Numbered from the stretch's first letter, positions 16,695-25,469 are shown. The stretch is DNA of 64,000 nucleotides from Desulfurella acetivorans A63 (GCA_000517565.1 CP007051.1:1752488-1816487), one strand, 5' to 3'. A program made the numbers and translations. The notes: generated by a model from the letters alone, not told the origin.

Positions 16695-18456
16695 ATGGAA
16701 AAGGTAACTTTGAATCTTGAAGGTATGAATTGCGCTTCTTGCGCTTTATCAATAGAAAAAGCATTGAAAAAGGTTGATGGTGTAGAAACAGCAAACGTTA
16801 ACTTAGTAAGTGAAAAAGCAACGATTGTAGGTATTGGCTTAAAAGCAGATGTATTGATACAGACAGTAAAAAATGCTGGATATAAAGCAAGCTTGGATAA
16901 TATTGAAAAAATTCAAGATAATACAAAACAAAACACTAAAATTTATCAGGTTAATGGGATGAGTTGCGCAGCATGTGCCATAAACGTAGAAAAAGCACTT
17001 AAAAAAGTACCTGGTGTAATAACGGCAAGTGTCAATATAGCAACAGAAAAAGCTAGTGTTACGATAGATCCAAACATTGTATCAGAGCGGGATATGGCCA
17101 AAGCCGTGCAAATGGCTGGATATGAGCTTTTAATTAATCAAGACAAACAGTCACTTAATCAGGATGATTCAAGTCAAAAACTAAAAAAAGCTAAATTGAA
17201 AATGATATGGGCCTGGGTTATCACAGGTCCTTTGTCTGTACTTATGATTGCCCATATGAGTGCTATAGCTATACCTTACTTTAGCGAAATTAGCCTTATT
17301 GCATCTTTTATCGTAATATTTATTGTGGGCAAAAGCCTTATTAAGTCAGGATTTACTGCCATAGTGCACAAAAGCTTTAGTATGGATGTATTGATATTTT
17401 TAGGTGTTTGTGCTTCTTATTTGAGTGGAATTTTATCAGCATTGGGTGGGCAAATTGCAGATTATTCTGCGGTTGGCGCTATGATTATGGGCTTTTATCT
17501 AATTGGGCAATATCTGGAAGCAAAAGCTAAAGGCAAAGCCTCAGAAGCTATAAAAAAACTCATTTCAATGAGCCCTAAAACAGCCAATCTTGTGGAAAAA
17601 GACGGCAGTATTGTTTCGATTGATGCCAAAAACCTGGTAGTAGGAGATGTAGTATTGGTTAAACCATCACAACAGATACCTGCAGATGGCATAATTGCGG
17701 AAGGTAATACAACGGTTGATGAATCAATGGTTACAGGAGAATTTCTTCCCAAAACTAAAAATGTTGGCGATCGTGTAATAGGCTCATGTATTAATCAATC
17801 TGGTGCCATAAAGGTTAGGGTTACTGGCGTTGGTGAAGACACATTTTTAGCTCAGATGGTAAAGCTTGTTGAACAGGCAATGGGTACAAAGCGGAAACTA
17901 TCTTGGATATATAGCATTTAAAGACACATTAAAAGAAAATGCAAAAAAAGCTATCCTTGAATTAAAAAACATGAATATCCGTACAGTTATGCTAACAGGT
18001 GATAGCCAATCAAGCGCAAAACAGATAGCAAATATTTTAGGGATTGATGAAGTTTACTATAACCTGTTGCCACAAGAAAAATTAGAGTATATTAAAAAAT
18101 TTCAACAAAAAGCTCATGTAGTGGCTATGGTAGGAGATGGAATAAACGATGCTCCTTCTTTAAAACAAGCCAATATAGGTATAGCAATAGGCACAGGCAC
18201 AGATATTGCCAAAGAAGCAAGCGATATAACTTTGGTTGGCTCGGATTTAGAAGCAGTAGCAAAAGCAATAAAGCTCTCAAAAGCTACATTCAATAAAATA
18301 AAGCAAAATTTATTCTGGGCATTTTTTTATAATATGGTAGCCATACCTATTGCTGCACTTGGGCTTTTGCATCCAGCCATTGCAGAGGCAGCTATGGCTG
18401 CAAGCTCTGTCAATGTTGTTACAAACTCTTTAAGACTTAAAAAATACAAACTCTAA
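16695..18456 (+). pseudogene. copA: copper P-type ATPase CopA with internal deletion
   Basis: The first part (16695 to about 17892) encodes two N-terminal HMA domains (GMNCASC, GMSCAAC), four transmembrane helices and the actuator domain with TGE (VTGEFLPKT), then runs to LVEQAMGTK. The sequence then jumps, in a different frame, to GNYLGYIAFKDTLK, the hinge MVGDGINDAPSLKQA and the last two helices, ending at 18456. Missing are helices 5-6 with the CPC copper site, the phosphorylation motif DKTGT and most of the nucleotide-binding domain, roughly 200 residues. The product cannot be an active pump. The junction lies near 17890. The first frame ends at 17921. Confidence 0.9.
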
Positions 18457-18468
18457 GGGGGTCAAATT

Positions 18469-18714
18469 ATGCAAATTACAATATATACCACCAAAGGTTG
18501 TCCTGATTGCTATGGTCTTAAACAATGGCTAAATTACAAAAATATCCCATATACTGAAATCGATATCGAAAAACCTGGGATAACTGATTATCTAAAAAAC
18601 AAATATGGTGTAAGGGTTGCTCCCATTACAGTTATTGAGGATAAGTTTTTTTATGGAACATTTGAAGTACAAAAGCCACAAATAGAAGCTGTATTGCAAA
18701 AGGAGGCATTATGA
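18469..18714 (+). CDS. glutaredoxin-like protein
   Basis: 81 residues, thioredoxin fold. Redox motif CPDC in YTTKGCPDCYGLKQWL, the cis-Pro region VAPITVIEDKFFYG. Likely a thiol-disulfide carrier of the NrdH/glutaredoxin type acting in the cytoplasm. GGGGG lies 7 nt before the ATG. It overlaps the CopZ-like gene by 4 nt and follows the broken copA, so it belongs to the copper cluster. Confidence 0.85.
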   Translation: MQITIYTTKGCPDCYGLKQWLNYKNIPYTEIDIEKPGITDYLKNKYGVRVAPITVIEDKFFYGTFEVQKPQIEAVLQKEAL

Positions 18715-18917
18715 GAGTTTATGTTAGCGGTATGAGTTGTCAGCATTGCAAAATAGCAGTTGAAAAAGCATTTTCTTCCATTGAAGGCGTGGAAGGCGTT
18801 AATGTGAATCTAGAAGGTGCATATGCAGATGTGGTATTAAACTCTAAGGTTGATGATGAAAAATTCATTGATGCTTTGGCAGATACTGCATACGAAGTTG
18901 TAAAAATAGAAAAATAA
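18711..18917 (+). CDS. copZ: CopZ-like copper chaperone (HMA domain)
   Basis: 68-residue single heavy-metal-associated domain with the metal site GMSCQHC near residue 7 and a beta-alpha-beta pattern. Cytoplasmic copper chaperones of this type deliver Cu(I) to CopA. Here the partner ATPase is defective, so the chaperone may only buffer copper or serve CsoR. Preceded by AGGAGG and translationally coupled to the glutaredoxin gene. Confidence 0.88.
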   Translation: MRVYVSGMSCQHCKIAVEKAFSSIEGVEGVNVNLEGAYADVVLNSKVDDEKFIDALADTAYEVVKIEK

Positions 18918-18930
18918 TATAGAGGGATAA

Positions 18931-19218
18931 ATGAAAGAATGTTGTAGTTTGCATCCCAAACATCAAGAAGCCCTTGCACTGCTTAAAACCGCAAGGGGAC
19001 ATATTGATGGTGTAATTAAAATGATCGAAGAAGAAAGGTATTGTATTGATATATCTACACAATTATTGGCAATTATATCGCTGTTAAAAAAAGCAAATAT
19101 TTCTGTGATAAACAAACACATAGAAACATGCGTAAAAGATGCTGTAAAAACAGGTAATATTGATGAAAAAATTGCTGAATTGCAAAATTTGATGAAGTAT
19201 GTGGAAAAGAATAAGTAA
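18931..19218 (+). CDS. csoR: CsoR-family copper-sensing repressor
   Basis: 95 residues, all-helical DUF156 fold. The copper-sensing Cys-His-Cys set is intact: Cys in ERYCIDI, His and Cys in NKHIETC. Cu(I) binding normally releases such repressors from a GC-rich inverted repeat, which matches the one at 15840-15860. The N-terminal CCSLHPKHQEAL and the ARGHIDGVIKMIEEE helix are typical. Last intact gene of the cluster. Confidence 0.9.
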   Translation: MKECCSLHPKHQEALALLKTARGHIDGVIKMIEEERYCIDISTQLLAIISLLKKANISVINKHIETCVKDAVKTGNIDEKIAELQNLMKYVEKNK

Positions 19219-19271
19219 TAAAAAAATGCTTTTAAAAATATTTTAAGCAATAGAATTTAGGAGGTTTTACA

Positions 19272-19763
19272 ATGCATTACAGAAAGTTTTTTGTGGGTTT
19301 GATCTTTTCAGGTGGCTTAATGTTAGCTGTATCAAGCAATTCTTTTGCTCAGCCTCAAGCAGGCTATATGATGAATGGTTACGAGTCCAACGGCCATAAT
19401 GGCGGTTATGGTATGATGGGTTCAGTTTATAGTATGATGAATCAGGGTTATGGCATGATGGGCGGATTTATGGGGCCATATCAATTCAAATATCTAAATT
19501 TAACTAAACAGCAACAGGATCAGGTAAGAAAACTTCAAGAACAACATTTTGAAGCGATGCAAAACATTATGAAAGAATATTTTAACGCTATGAATAATTC
19601 TTAAGGTAATGAAACGGTAAATCAAATGGCGCAAATAAGATCTGAGTGTTTCAATAAAATGATGAATGAAAGAAATGCATATTTTAACGCGTTAAGCAAA
19701 ATTTTAACCAAGGAGCAAATGGAAAAACTGCATTCAGCTTATCAATCACCTGTAAACAAATAA
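19272..19763 (+). pseudogene. Spy/CpxP-like periplasmic protein with in-frame stop
   Basis: Signal peptide (cleavage near SFAQ), then a Met/Gly/Tyr-rich region and an LTKQQQDQVRKLQEQ helix; translation stops at TAA 19602-19604. The same frame continues without interruption for 52 more codons, including the second family motif LTKEQMEKL, to a TAA at 19761-19763. One nonsense change therefore splits an otherwise complete gene of about 163 codons. A strong AGGAGG site remains. The family binds misfolded proteins or metals in the periplasm. An intact homologue lies at 22608. Confidence 0.8.
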
Positions 19764-19816
19764 AAAAGCACTAACGTAAACTCTCATTAAAGAATTTGCA
19801 CTTCTTGCCTGAAGGA

Positions 19817-19852
19817 GTTGGGAGAGTAATTGAAATAGCGCACTCTCCCAAC
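19817..19852. repeat. 11-bp perfect inverted repeat
   Basis: GTTGGGAGAGT (19817-19827) and ACTCTCCCAAC (19842-19852) with a 14-nt loop. No T-run follows on either strand, so it is not a standard terminator. It marks the right end of the copper cluster. Confidence 0.6.
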
Positions 19853-19925
19853 CATAAAAAATCTAAACTATATCTAAATACAGACATGGTTCAATTACAA
19901 CAAGAATTCATAAAAACAACCAAGT

Positions 19926-20153
19926 TTAAACTTCCCCACTTAAAAGTAAAAGTGCATCTTCTGCATATTCTTTTGGAACTTTTATTTCAACCTTCCCAAG
20001 CCCATCCAGCTCTAAACCAAATACAATCCCTACACTTTCATATTTTAACAAAGAAGGAATTCCGTAGCTTTCGAGTTTACTTTTTATTATATTTGCCTCA
20101 TTTATACCATTAACCACTTTTATAGTAATAAGATCTAATTTATTGCTTGCCAT
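19926..20153 (-). CDS. DUF2007-type small protein
   Basis: 75 residues: DLITIKVVNGINEANIIKSK, then LESYGIPSLLKYESVG and EIKVPKEYAEDALLLL. The pattern matches the DUF2007 putative signal-transducing domain (a PII-like small fold), whose function is unknown. It appears monocistronic. Confidence 0.75.
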   Translation of the reverse strand: MASNKLDLITIKVVNGINEANIIKSKLESYGIPSLLKYESVGIVFGLELDGLGKVEIKVPKEYAEDALLLLSGEV

Positions 20154-20457
20154 AAATCCTTTTATTTAAGTCTTCTTACAAATAATCCGCTTCAAAATGT
20201 TTGAAATAGAAAACTTTTCATAATTTTTTATTTTTCTAAAATACGTGATTTTTTTAAAATATTCTAATCACCCTTAGTTTTAATTTACGCCTATTTATTT
20301 TTCAATCAATGCAAATTATTAGCAAACAAAAATAGTTTATTCAGTAGTTTGCTTGCTCATGTAATATAACGCGAAAGAAATGGAAATGATATGGGGTGAT
20401 AATCTAATAAATCGTATTTTAAATACAAAAATTATTTACTGTTAATATTTGAATTTT
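20154..20457. other. 304-nt intergenic stretch
   Basis: AT-rich DNA between two minus-strand genes. I see no ORF, strong hairpin or repeat in it. It should hold the promoter of the DUF2007 gene. Confidence 0.6.
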
Positions 20458-20775
20458 TTAAAACACCATTGGAACATAGCCTTCGTTAATTAGCTTTGAT
20501 AGAGGTTCGCCAATATATTCTAAGTTAAATCCTTTTTCTTTGTATATCCCATCAATACCTTTTTCTTTGGCGACAAACTTGCAAGCTACCGCCTTGAGCT
20601 CTTTAAGTGTGTTCAAAAGTTCATCGTTTTTTAGGATTACTTCCTGGCTTGCGCCAAACACAAAAAATTTTACATCTTCAAACCATTTGTATTTGATAGC
20701 ATTAGCGCCATATAAAACACCGGTTTTTAAAACTTCGTCATTTGGATTAGCTAAAATAATGACTACTTTGTTCAT
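20458..20775 (-). CDS. DsrE-like small protein
   Basis: 105 residues. The N-terminal VVIILANPNDEVLKTGVLYGANAI, the acidic-aromatic FFVFGASQEV and the single Cys in AVACKFVAKE give the DsrE/DsrF-like Rossmann pattern. DsrE-type proteins can carry sulfur on a Cys or act as small regulatory subunits, which would fit a sulfur-metabolising host. Family membership is probable, not certain. TGGAGG lies before the ATG. Confidence 0.65.
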   Translation of the reverse strand: MNKVVIILANPNDEVLKTGVLYGANAIKYKWFEDVKFFVFGASQEVILKNDELLNTLKELKAVACKFVAKEKGIDGIYKEKGFNLEYIGEPLSKLINEGYVPMVF

Positions 20776-20978
20776 AACTTACCTCCATAGTATAAAAAAT
20801 ATACCAACTCGTTTAAAGAAATCAACCTCACCTAAAACTATTGTAGCTAATTAACTATTTATAACAAAGCATGCAAAATCCTTGTATTACAGGTGTCAAA
20901 ACATTATAGTACAAAAGAATTAAAAATAACTATAACCATTCAAACCTTTTTTTCAGCTTAATTAATTTGAATTCTTGC

Positions 20979-21011
20979 TAAGCCATTAGTGAGTGACACT
21001 AACATGGCTTA
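20979..21011 (-). terminator. hairpin downstream of the flavoprotein gene
   Basis: TAAGCCAT-TAGTG pairs with CACTA-AC-ATGGCTTA (two-base bulge), 13 bp in total. It lies 19 nt past the stop codon of the minus-strand gene. There is no T-run, so it may be an mRNA 3' stabiliser rather than a true terminator. Confidence 0.5.
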
Positions 21012-21029
21012 AGAGTTTGAAATATACTG

Positions 21030-22448
21030 CTATATCCTGAAAAGTTTAGCCGCAATTTTTTTTATTATTGGATTTTTCTGAAGTTTACCCATCATCCAAT
21101 CTTCGCTTACCATTTTATTCAACATAGATATTGTAGGAAAAGAATGTTGTGTCATTAAAATATCAAACATAGATAGCTTAAATTGCATTGCCAAAACCCA
21201 CTCGTGTATTATCTCGCTTGCGTTTTCACCTACTATTGTAACACCAAAAATTTTGCCTTTTTTGTTGGTTATAACTTTTATAAATCCTTCTGTTGCCCCA
21301 TCTACAATTGCCCTACCATAACTTGCATAATCTTTTTTTATAATGACAAAATCAAGACCTTTTTTTAATGCTTCTTCTTGCGTTAAACCCACGCTTGCTA
21401 TTTCTGGTGATGTAAATACAGACCATGGCACTAAATACTTATCATGATAAATTTTAAATGGTAATGGATTAATTGAGTTCATTAGAGCAATCATACCTTG
21501 ATGCATGGCAGAATGCGAAAAATTAGAAATACCATTGCAATCACCAATTGCATATATATTCTTGATGTTGGTTCTAAGTGCCTTATCAACAATTATGCCT
21601 TTATTGTTATATTTTATACCTACTTTACTTAGTTTTAATTCTTCAAGATTAGGTTTCCTACCCGTTGCAATTAATATTTTATCACTTTCAAATAAATGTG
21701 AATCTGTTTCAACAAATACTTTGTTGCCCTTTTGATAAACTCGTTTTATTTGTGTTTTATTAAATACATTAATATTTTCTTTTTTAAATCTTTCTTCTAA
21801 AACGTCTGCCGCCTCGCTATCTGCGAATGGTAAAAGATGATTATCTATATGAATAATATTTACATTACTTCCAAGTCTTGCAAAGCCTTGAGCCATCTCG
21901 CATCCAATTGCACCCCCTCCTATAATTGTGAGGTTTTTTGGTATATTTTTTTGTGTAAACAAATTCATATTTGTAAGCTTAAATTCTTTATCAATTTCAT
22001 TTAATCCATCTATATCCGGTATAAAAGGTCTTGTGCCTGTTGCTATAAATATTTTTTTTGCCTTATATACGTTTACACCAACTTTTACAGAATGAGTATC
22101 TACAAATTCTGCATAGCCTTTATTAATAATTAGCTCTACCCTTTCAAATGCCTGCATAAGTTTTTTACCACTTATTCGGCTAATTTTTTGTCTAACTATA
22201 TCAAGCGATTCCTTGGTATCTGTAAAAATATTTGATATTATGCCAAATTGTTCCAAATTATGTGAAATTTGGTTTACTTGAGCAGTTTTTAATAAGGCTT
22301 TACTTGGTATACAACCACAATTTAAGCACTCTCCGCCTACTTTATTTTCTTCTATTGCCAAAACATTTAAGCCAATAGCGCTTGCCATAGCAGATGCTGC
22401 CATGCCGGCTGGACCCATCCCTATTACTATAAGATCGTAAATTTTCAA
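21030..22448 (-). CDS. pyridine nucleotide-disulfide oxidoreductase (Lpd/MerA-like)
   Basis: 472 residues, FAD/NAD(P)H flavoprotein. FAD site GMGPAGMAASAMA near residue 12, redox disulfide in GGECLNCGCIPSKALLK near 40, NAD site GGGAIGCEMAQGFARLGS near 180, second FAD segment IYAIGDCNG near 305. In the dimer interface HSFPTISMLNK keeps the His, but the usual catalytic-dyad Glu is replaced. The cysteine pair of MerA is absent from the C-terminus. The substrate is therefore unclear (not a canonical Lpd). TTG at 22448 is chosen as start because GGAGG lies 5 nt before it; the earlier TTG at 22460 overlaps that site. Confidence 0.85.
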   Translation of the reverse strand: MKIYDLIVIGMGPAGMAASAMASAIGLNVLAIEENKVGGECLNCGCIPSKALLKTAQVNQISHNLEQFGIISNIFTDTKESLDIVRQKISRISGKKLMQAFERVELIINKGYAEFVDTHSVKVGVNVYKAKKIFIATGTRPFIPDIDGLNEIDKEFKLTNMNLFTQKNIPKNLTIIGGGAIGCEMAQGFARLGSNVNIIHIDNHLLPFADSEAADVLEERFKKENINVFNKTQIKRVYQKGNKVFVETDSHLFESDKILIATGRKPNLEELKLSKVGIKYNNKGIIVDKALRTNIKNIYAIGDCNGISNFSHSAMHQGMIALMNSINPLPFKIYHDKYLVPWSVFTSPEIASVGLTQEEALKKGLDFVIIKKDYASYGRAIVDGATEGFIKVITNKKGKIFGVTIVGENASEIIHEWVLAMQFKLSMFDILMTQHSFPTISMLNKMVSEDWMMGKLQKNPIIKKIAAKLFRI

Positions 22449-22519
22449 TTCTGCCTCCAATAGTTACTAAATTTGTAACCATATAAGTATAATTATATTA
22501 TGCATAAAGTCAATATATT

Positions 22520-22572
22520 ATTTACAATACATTTACAATTGATTTAAACTATATTTACAAAGCTTTTATAGT
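22520..22572 (+). promoter_or_regulatory. 11-nt-phased direct repeats and -10 box upstream of the Spy-like gene
   Basis: ATTTACAA occurs at 22520, 22531 and 22553, with a degenerate copy (ATTTAAAC) at 22542: four copies at exact 11-nt steps, one helical turn apart. Read on the other strand they give GTAAA-N6-GTAAA, the form of CpxR boxes. TATAGT (22567-22572) is a good -10, and the -35 position falls within the repeat array. This suggests activation by an OmpR-type regulator, presumably the one encoded downstream. Confidence 0.65.
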
Positions 22573-22607
22573 ATTCAAAATAGAAAATTTAGTTAAGGAG
22601 GTCTTTT

Positions 22608-23126
22608 ATGAAAAAGACATTTGTAAGTGCACTTTTAGCGGCGGCATTGTTTGGAACAAGCGTTAGTGCAGGATTTGCTGGTGGCTTTGGAGGTATGTCA
22701 GGCGGTAGTTTTGGAATACATAGAGGCTTTGAATGCAACGCAAGAGGTGGTTTTGGATATCAATACATGCAAAAAGAATTAAATTTAACACCTGAGCAAA
22801 TTAAACAAATTGAACAATTAAGGCAAGAGGCATTACAAGACTTTACAAAAAGTCAGTCAAACTATAAAATGCCAATGTATGATGCAATTGCATCCGGAAA
22901 TTTCAATAAAAAAATATTTATTGAAGAATCTGAATATAATGCTAGATTAAGAGCACAAAACAGGGCAAATTATATGGAGCGTTTTTTTAGCATTCTAACG
23001 CCTGATCAAAGACAAAAGTTTGTACAATTACAAAAAGAAAAAATGCAATTTGCACTAAAAAATATGGAAAATAGGCAACAAATGCTTCAAAACAAAATAG
23101 ATTACTTAAAATCCAAAGTCCAATAG
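22608..23126 (+). CDS. Spy/CpxP-like periplasmic LTxxQ protein
   Basis: 172 residues. Signal peptide about residues 1-24, a Gly-rich stretch, then a helical body with the two family motifs LTPEQIKQIEQL near 62 and LTPDQRQKFVQL near 133. Members act as periplasmic chaperones or as inhibitors of CpxA-type sensor kinases. It is intact, unlike its relative at 19272. Followed by a two-component pair, so a CpxP-CpxR-CpxA-like feedback unit is likely. AAGGAGG precedes the ATG. Confidence 0.85.
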   Translation: MKKTFVSALLAAALFGTSVSAGFAGGFGGMSGGSFGIHRGFECNARGGFGYQYMQKELNLTPEQIKQIEQLRQEALQDFTKSQSNYKMPMYDAIASGNFNKKIFIEESEYNARLRAQNRANYMERFFSILTPDQRQKFVQLQKEKMQFALKNMENRQQMLQNKIDYLKSKVQ

Positions 23127-23149
23127 AAAATTTTCAAATACTGTGCTAT

Positions 23150-23179
23150 ATTAAGTCTGGGAAATAACCCAGACTTAAT
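23150..23179 (+). terminator. attenuator-like hairpin between the Spy-like gene and the response regulator
   Basis: Perfect 12-bp stem ATTAAGTCTGGG / CCCAGACTTAAT with a 6-nt loop, ending 11 nt before the response regulator ATG. There are few Ts after it. It may reduce read-through so that the periplasmic protein is made in excess of the signalling pair. Confidence 0.65.
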
Positions 23180-23190
23180 TGGTGAAAACA

Positions 23191-23865
23191 ATGGTTAATA
23201 TATTGATGATTGAAGATGACACAGAACTTGCAGAGTTGTTAAAAGAGTACCTGGCTAAGTTTAATATGATAGTTACAAACTATGAATCCCCAATAAAAGG
23301 TCTACAGGCGATCGAAAAAACAAAATTTGATCTATTAATACTGGATTTAAGTTTACCAGAGTTAGATGGCATAGAAGTATGCAAAAAAATTGCAAACAAT
23401 TCCATTGATATACCTATCATTATATCTTCTGCGCGCAGTGATTACTCAGATAAAGTACTTGCCCTTGAATTAGCAGCAGATGATTATCTTGCCAAACCAT
23501 ATAATCCACGCGAACTTGTGGCACGCATACAAGCTCTTTTAAGAAGAGTAAAAAAACCTAAAAACCTTGAAAATAAAAAAAGTGACTTCCAAATTGACGA
23601 AAATGAAATGACAATAATATATAAAAACAACAAATTAAGCCTAACTTCAGCTGAATACGAAGTATTGGCACTTTTTTTAAAAAATAAAAACCGTGTTTTA
23701 ACTAGAGATTTTATTTTAGAAAATACAAAAACTATGGATTACGAAAGCATAGATAGAAGTGTAGATGTTATAGTAAGTCGAATTAGAAAAAAAATTAATG
23801 ATGACCCTAAAGAACCTCGCTATATAAAATCCATTAGAGGTCTTGGTTATAAATTTGTGGAATGA
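23191..23865 (+). CDS. OmpR/PhoB-family response regulator
   Basis: 224 residues. Receiver domain with the acidic pocket EDD near residue 8, phosphoacceptor Asp in LLILDLSLPE near 50, Lys in LAKPYNP near 101; C-terminal winged helix with the RGLGYKF ending. An ATG at 23191 with GGTGA upstream is preferred to the TTG and GTG a few codons earlier. It overlaps the kinase gene by 4 nt. Probably binds the phased repeats upstream of the Spy-like gene (inference). Confidence 0.92.
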   Translation: MVNILMIEDDTELAELLKEYLAKFNMIVTNYESPIKGLQAIEKTKFDLLILDLSLPELDGIEVCKKIANNSIDIPIIISSARSDYSDKVLALELAADDYLAKPYNPRELVARIQALLRRVKKPKNLENKKSDFQIDENEMTIIYKNNKLSLTSAEYEVLALFLKNKNRVLTRDFILENTKTMDYESIDRSVDVIVSRIRKKINDDPKEPRYIKSIRGLGYKFVE

Positions 23866-25076
23866 ACAAAAATTCTATTTTATTTAAATTAAATCTAATT
23901 TTTATCTTAACATTTATTGTTTCTACTGCACTTTTTTTATTTGTTTATATAACACTTCAAAGACAATCTAATTTTGAATTCATACGAAAAAGTATGTTAC
24001 TTGTACGAACAAAAAACTTAAATACATACGCACAATCAGAAAATATAAATATTATTAACAACACTGATGAAATTAATAATATACTAAAACATGCAAAAGT
24101 GTTATTAAAAAAAGAAATGCCTGCTGGAAGGCAAAACTGGGTTTTGTTTAAGTTTAAATCCAATACTTATTTATATATACATACACCTTACAAAAACTTT
24201 TTGCTAAAAAAAGGACAAAAATTTTCAGCTCCAGATTTCATACTTATTTTATGGGTAGTTTTTATTGTCAGTATTTTATTTTTGTATATAAGTATTTTGA
24301 AATCCATATATCCTATAAAAGTATTAAGAAAAAAAATTGAAGAATTCAAAAAAGGCAACCTAGATATAAATTTTGAGCTAAAAAGAAAAGATGAAGTAGG
24401 TTTTCTTGCAAAAGAATTTCAAGAAGCTATATCCAATTTAAAAAAAAGCACAGAATCAAGACAGTGGTTTTTACGCAATGTGGCTCACGAGTTAAAAACA
24501 CCCATAGCAAAAGGTATGATAGCAAGTGAATTGTTAAATGATGAAAACAGAAAGCAAAACTTTTTAACAATTTTCAAAAGACTAGATGTTCTTATAAATG
24601 AATTGCTTTCAATAGAACAAATAGCAGCAAAAAATATAGAAGACTCATCTAAATGCTATAAATTTTCACAAATTCTAGAGTCAGCAAAAAAATTATTATT
24701 TTTAGAAAATGAAAAAGTAAAATATAAACCAACCATTAATTATACAATTAAAGTTGATATTGATTTTTTTACTATTGCTATAAAAAATTTACTTGATAAT
24801 GGTATAAAATTTTCTTCTGATAACACAATTAGCATATACGAGAAAAATAATAAAATAATCTTCTCAAATATGGGAGAAAAATCCCAAATTGATGTCGATA
24901 AAATGTTTGAACCGTTTTCAAAAGAAACTTCATTAAAAAACAAAGAAGGTATGGGGCTTGGATTGTATGTGACTAAATACATACTTGATAAACACAATGT
25001 TAAAGTAACGTATGCTTATGAAAATGGCGAAAATATGTTTATTTTGGATATAAAACATATATTATGCAATAATTAA
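23862..25076 (+). CDS. sensor histidine kinase
   Basis: 404 residues. Two transmembrane helices (about 10-30 and 128-150) enclose a short periplasmic sensor of about 95 residues. A HAMP region follows, then the HisKA box with phosphoacceptor His in VAHELKTPIA near residue 209, and the ATPase domain with an N box (NLLDNGIKFS) and G box (GMGLGLYVT). The arrangement behind a Spy/CpxP-like gene points to envelope-stress or metal sensing. The actual signal is unknown. Confidence 0.92.
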   Translation: MNKNSILFKLNLIFILTFIVSTALFLFVYITLQRQSNFEFIRKSMLLVRTKNLNTYAQSENINIINNTDEINNILKHAKVLLKKEMPAGRQNWVLFKFKSNTYLYIHTPYKNFLLKKGQKFSAPDFILILWVVFIVSILFLYISILKSIYPIKVLRKKIEEFKKGNLDINFELKRKDEVGFLAKEFQEAISNLKKSTESRQWFLRNVAHELKTPIAKGMIASELLNDENRKQNFLTIFKRLDVLINELLSIEQIAAKNIEDSSKCYKFSQILESAKKLLFLENEKVKYKPTINYTIKVDIDFFTIAIKNLLDNGIKFSSDNTISIYEKNNKIIFSNMGEKSQIDVDKMFEPFSKETSLKNKEGMGLGLYVTKYILDKHNVKVTYAYENGENMFILDIKHILCNN

Positions 25077-25158
25077 CTTTTTTCTTTAAAATTTTAAAAA
25101 ACTTATTTAAAAAATTAGCAAAATATGATATATTAACAAAAAATAATTGGAGGTTTTT

Positions 25159-25461
25159 ATGAAGATAGCATTAGGTATATTTTTAAGCGTTTTAATTATT
25201 TTTAATATAGCCTTTGCTCAATCAGAGAAACTCAATATTAATATTGCAAGTCAACAAGCACTTACCAAATTGCCAGGCATAGGTCCAAAAACGGCTAAAA
25301 AGATTGTTGATTACAGAAACACTCACGGCTTTTTTAACAATATAGAAGAAATAAAAAATGTTTCAGGCATTGGTGAAAAAAAATTTGAAAAACTAAAAGA
25401 TTATATAACTACTACAGGCGGTGTTGCAGAAATTAAAAAGAATACGCGAAAAAAATTTTAG
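25159..25461 (+). CDS. comEA: exported ComEA-like helix-hairpin-helix protein
   Basis: 100 residues: signal peptide (about 1-20, ending AFAQ), then a pair of helix-hairpin-helix motifs, LNINIASQQALTKLPGIG and IKNVSGIGEKKFEKL. This is the ComEA DNA-binding module that takes up DNA in natural transformation. The gene lacks the longer N-terminal part of Gram-positive ComEA, as in many Gram-negative species. GGAGG precedes the ATG at 25159; the TTG at 25147 overlaps that site and is rejected. Confidence 0.85.
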   Translation: MKIALGIFLSVLIIFNIAFAQSEKLNINIASQQALTKLPGIGPKTAKKIVDYRNTHGFFNNIEEIKNVSGIGEKKFEKLKDYITTTGGVAEIKKNTRKKF

Positions 25462-25469
25462 GGGGTTTA

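Noticed and set aside
19602..19604. Recoding or read-through of the TAA in the Spy-like gene
   Set aside because: TAA is not used for selenocysteine or pyrrolysine, and no recoding signal is visible.
19817..19852. Terminator for the copper cluster
   Set aside because: Good stem, but a 14-nt loop and no T-run on either strand; kept only as an inverted repeat.
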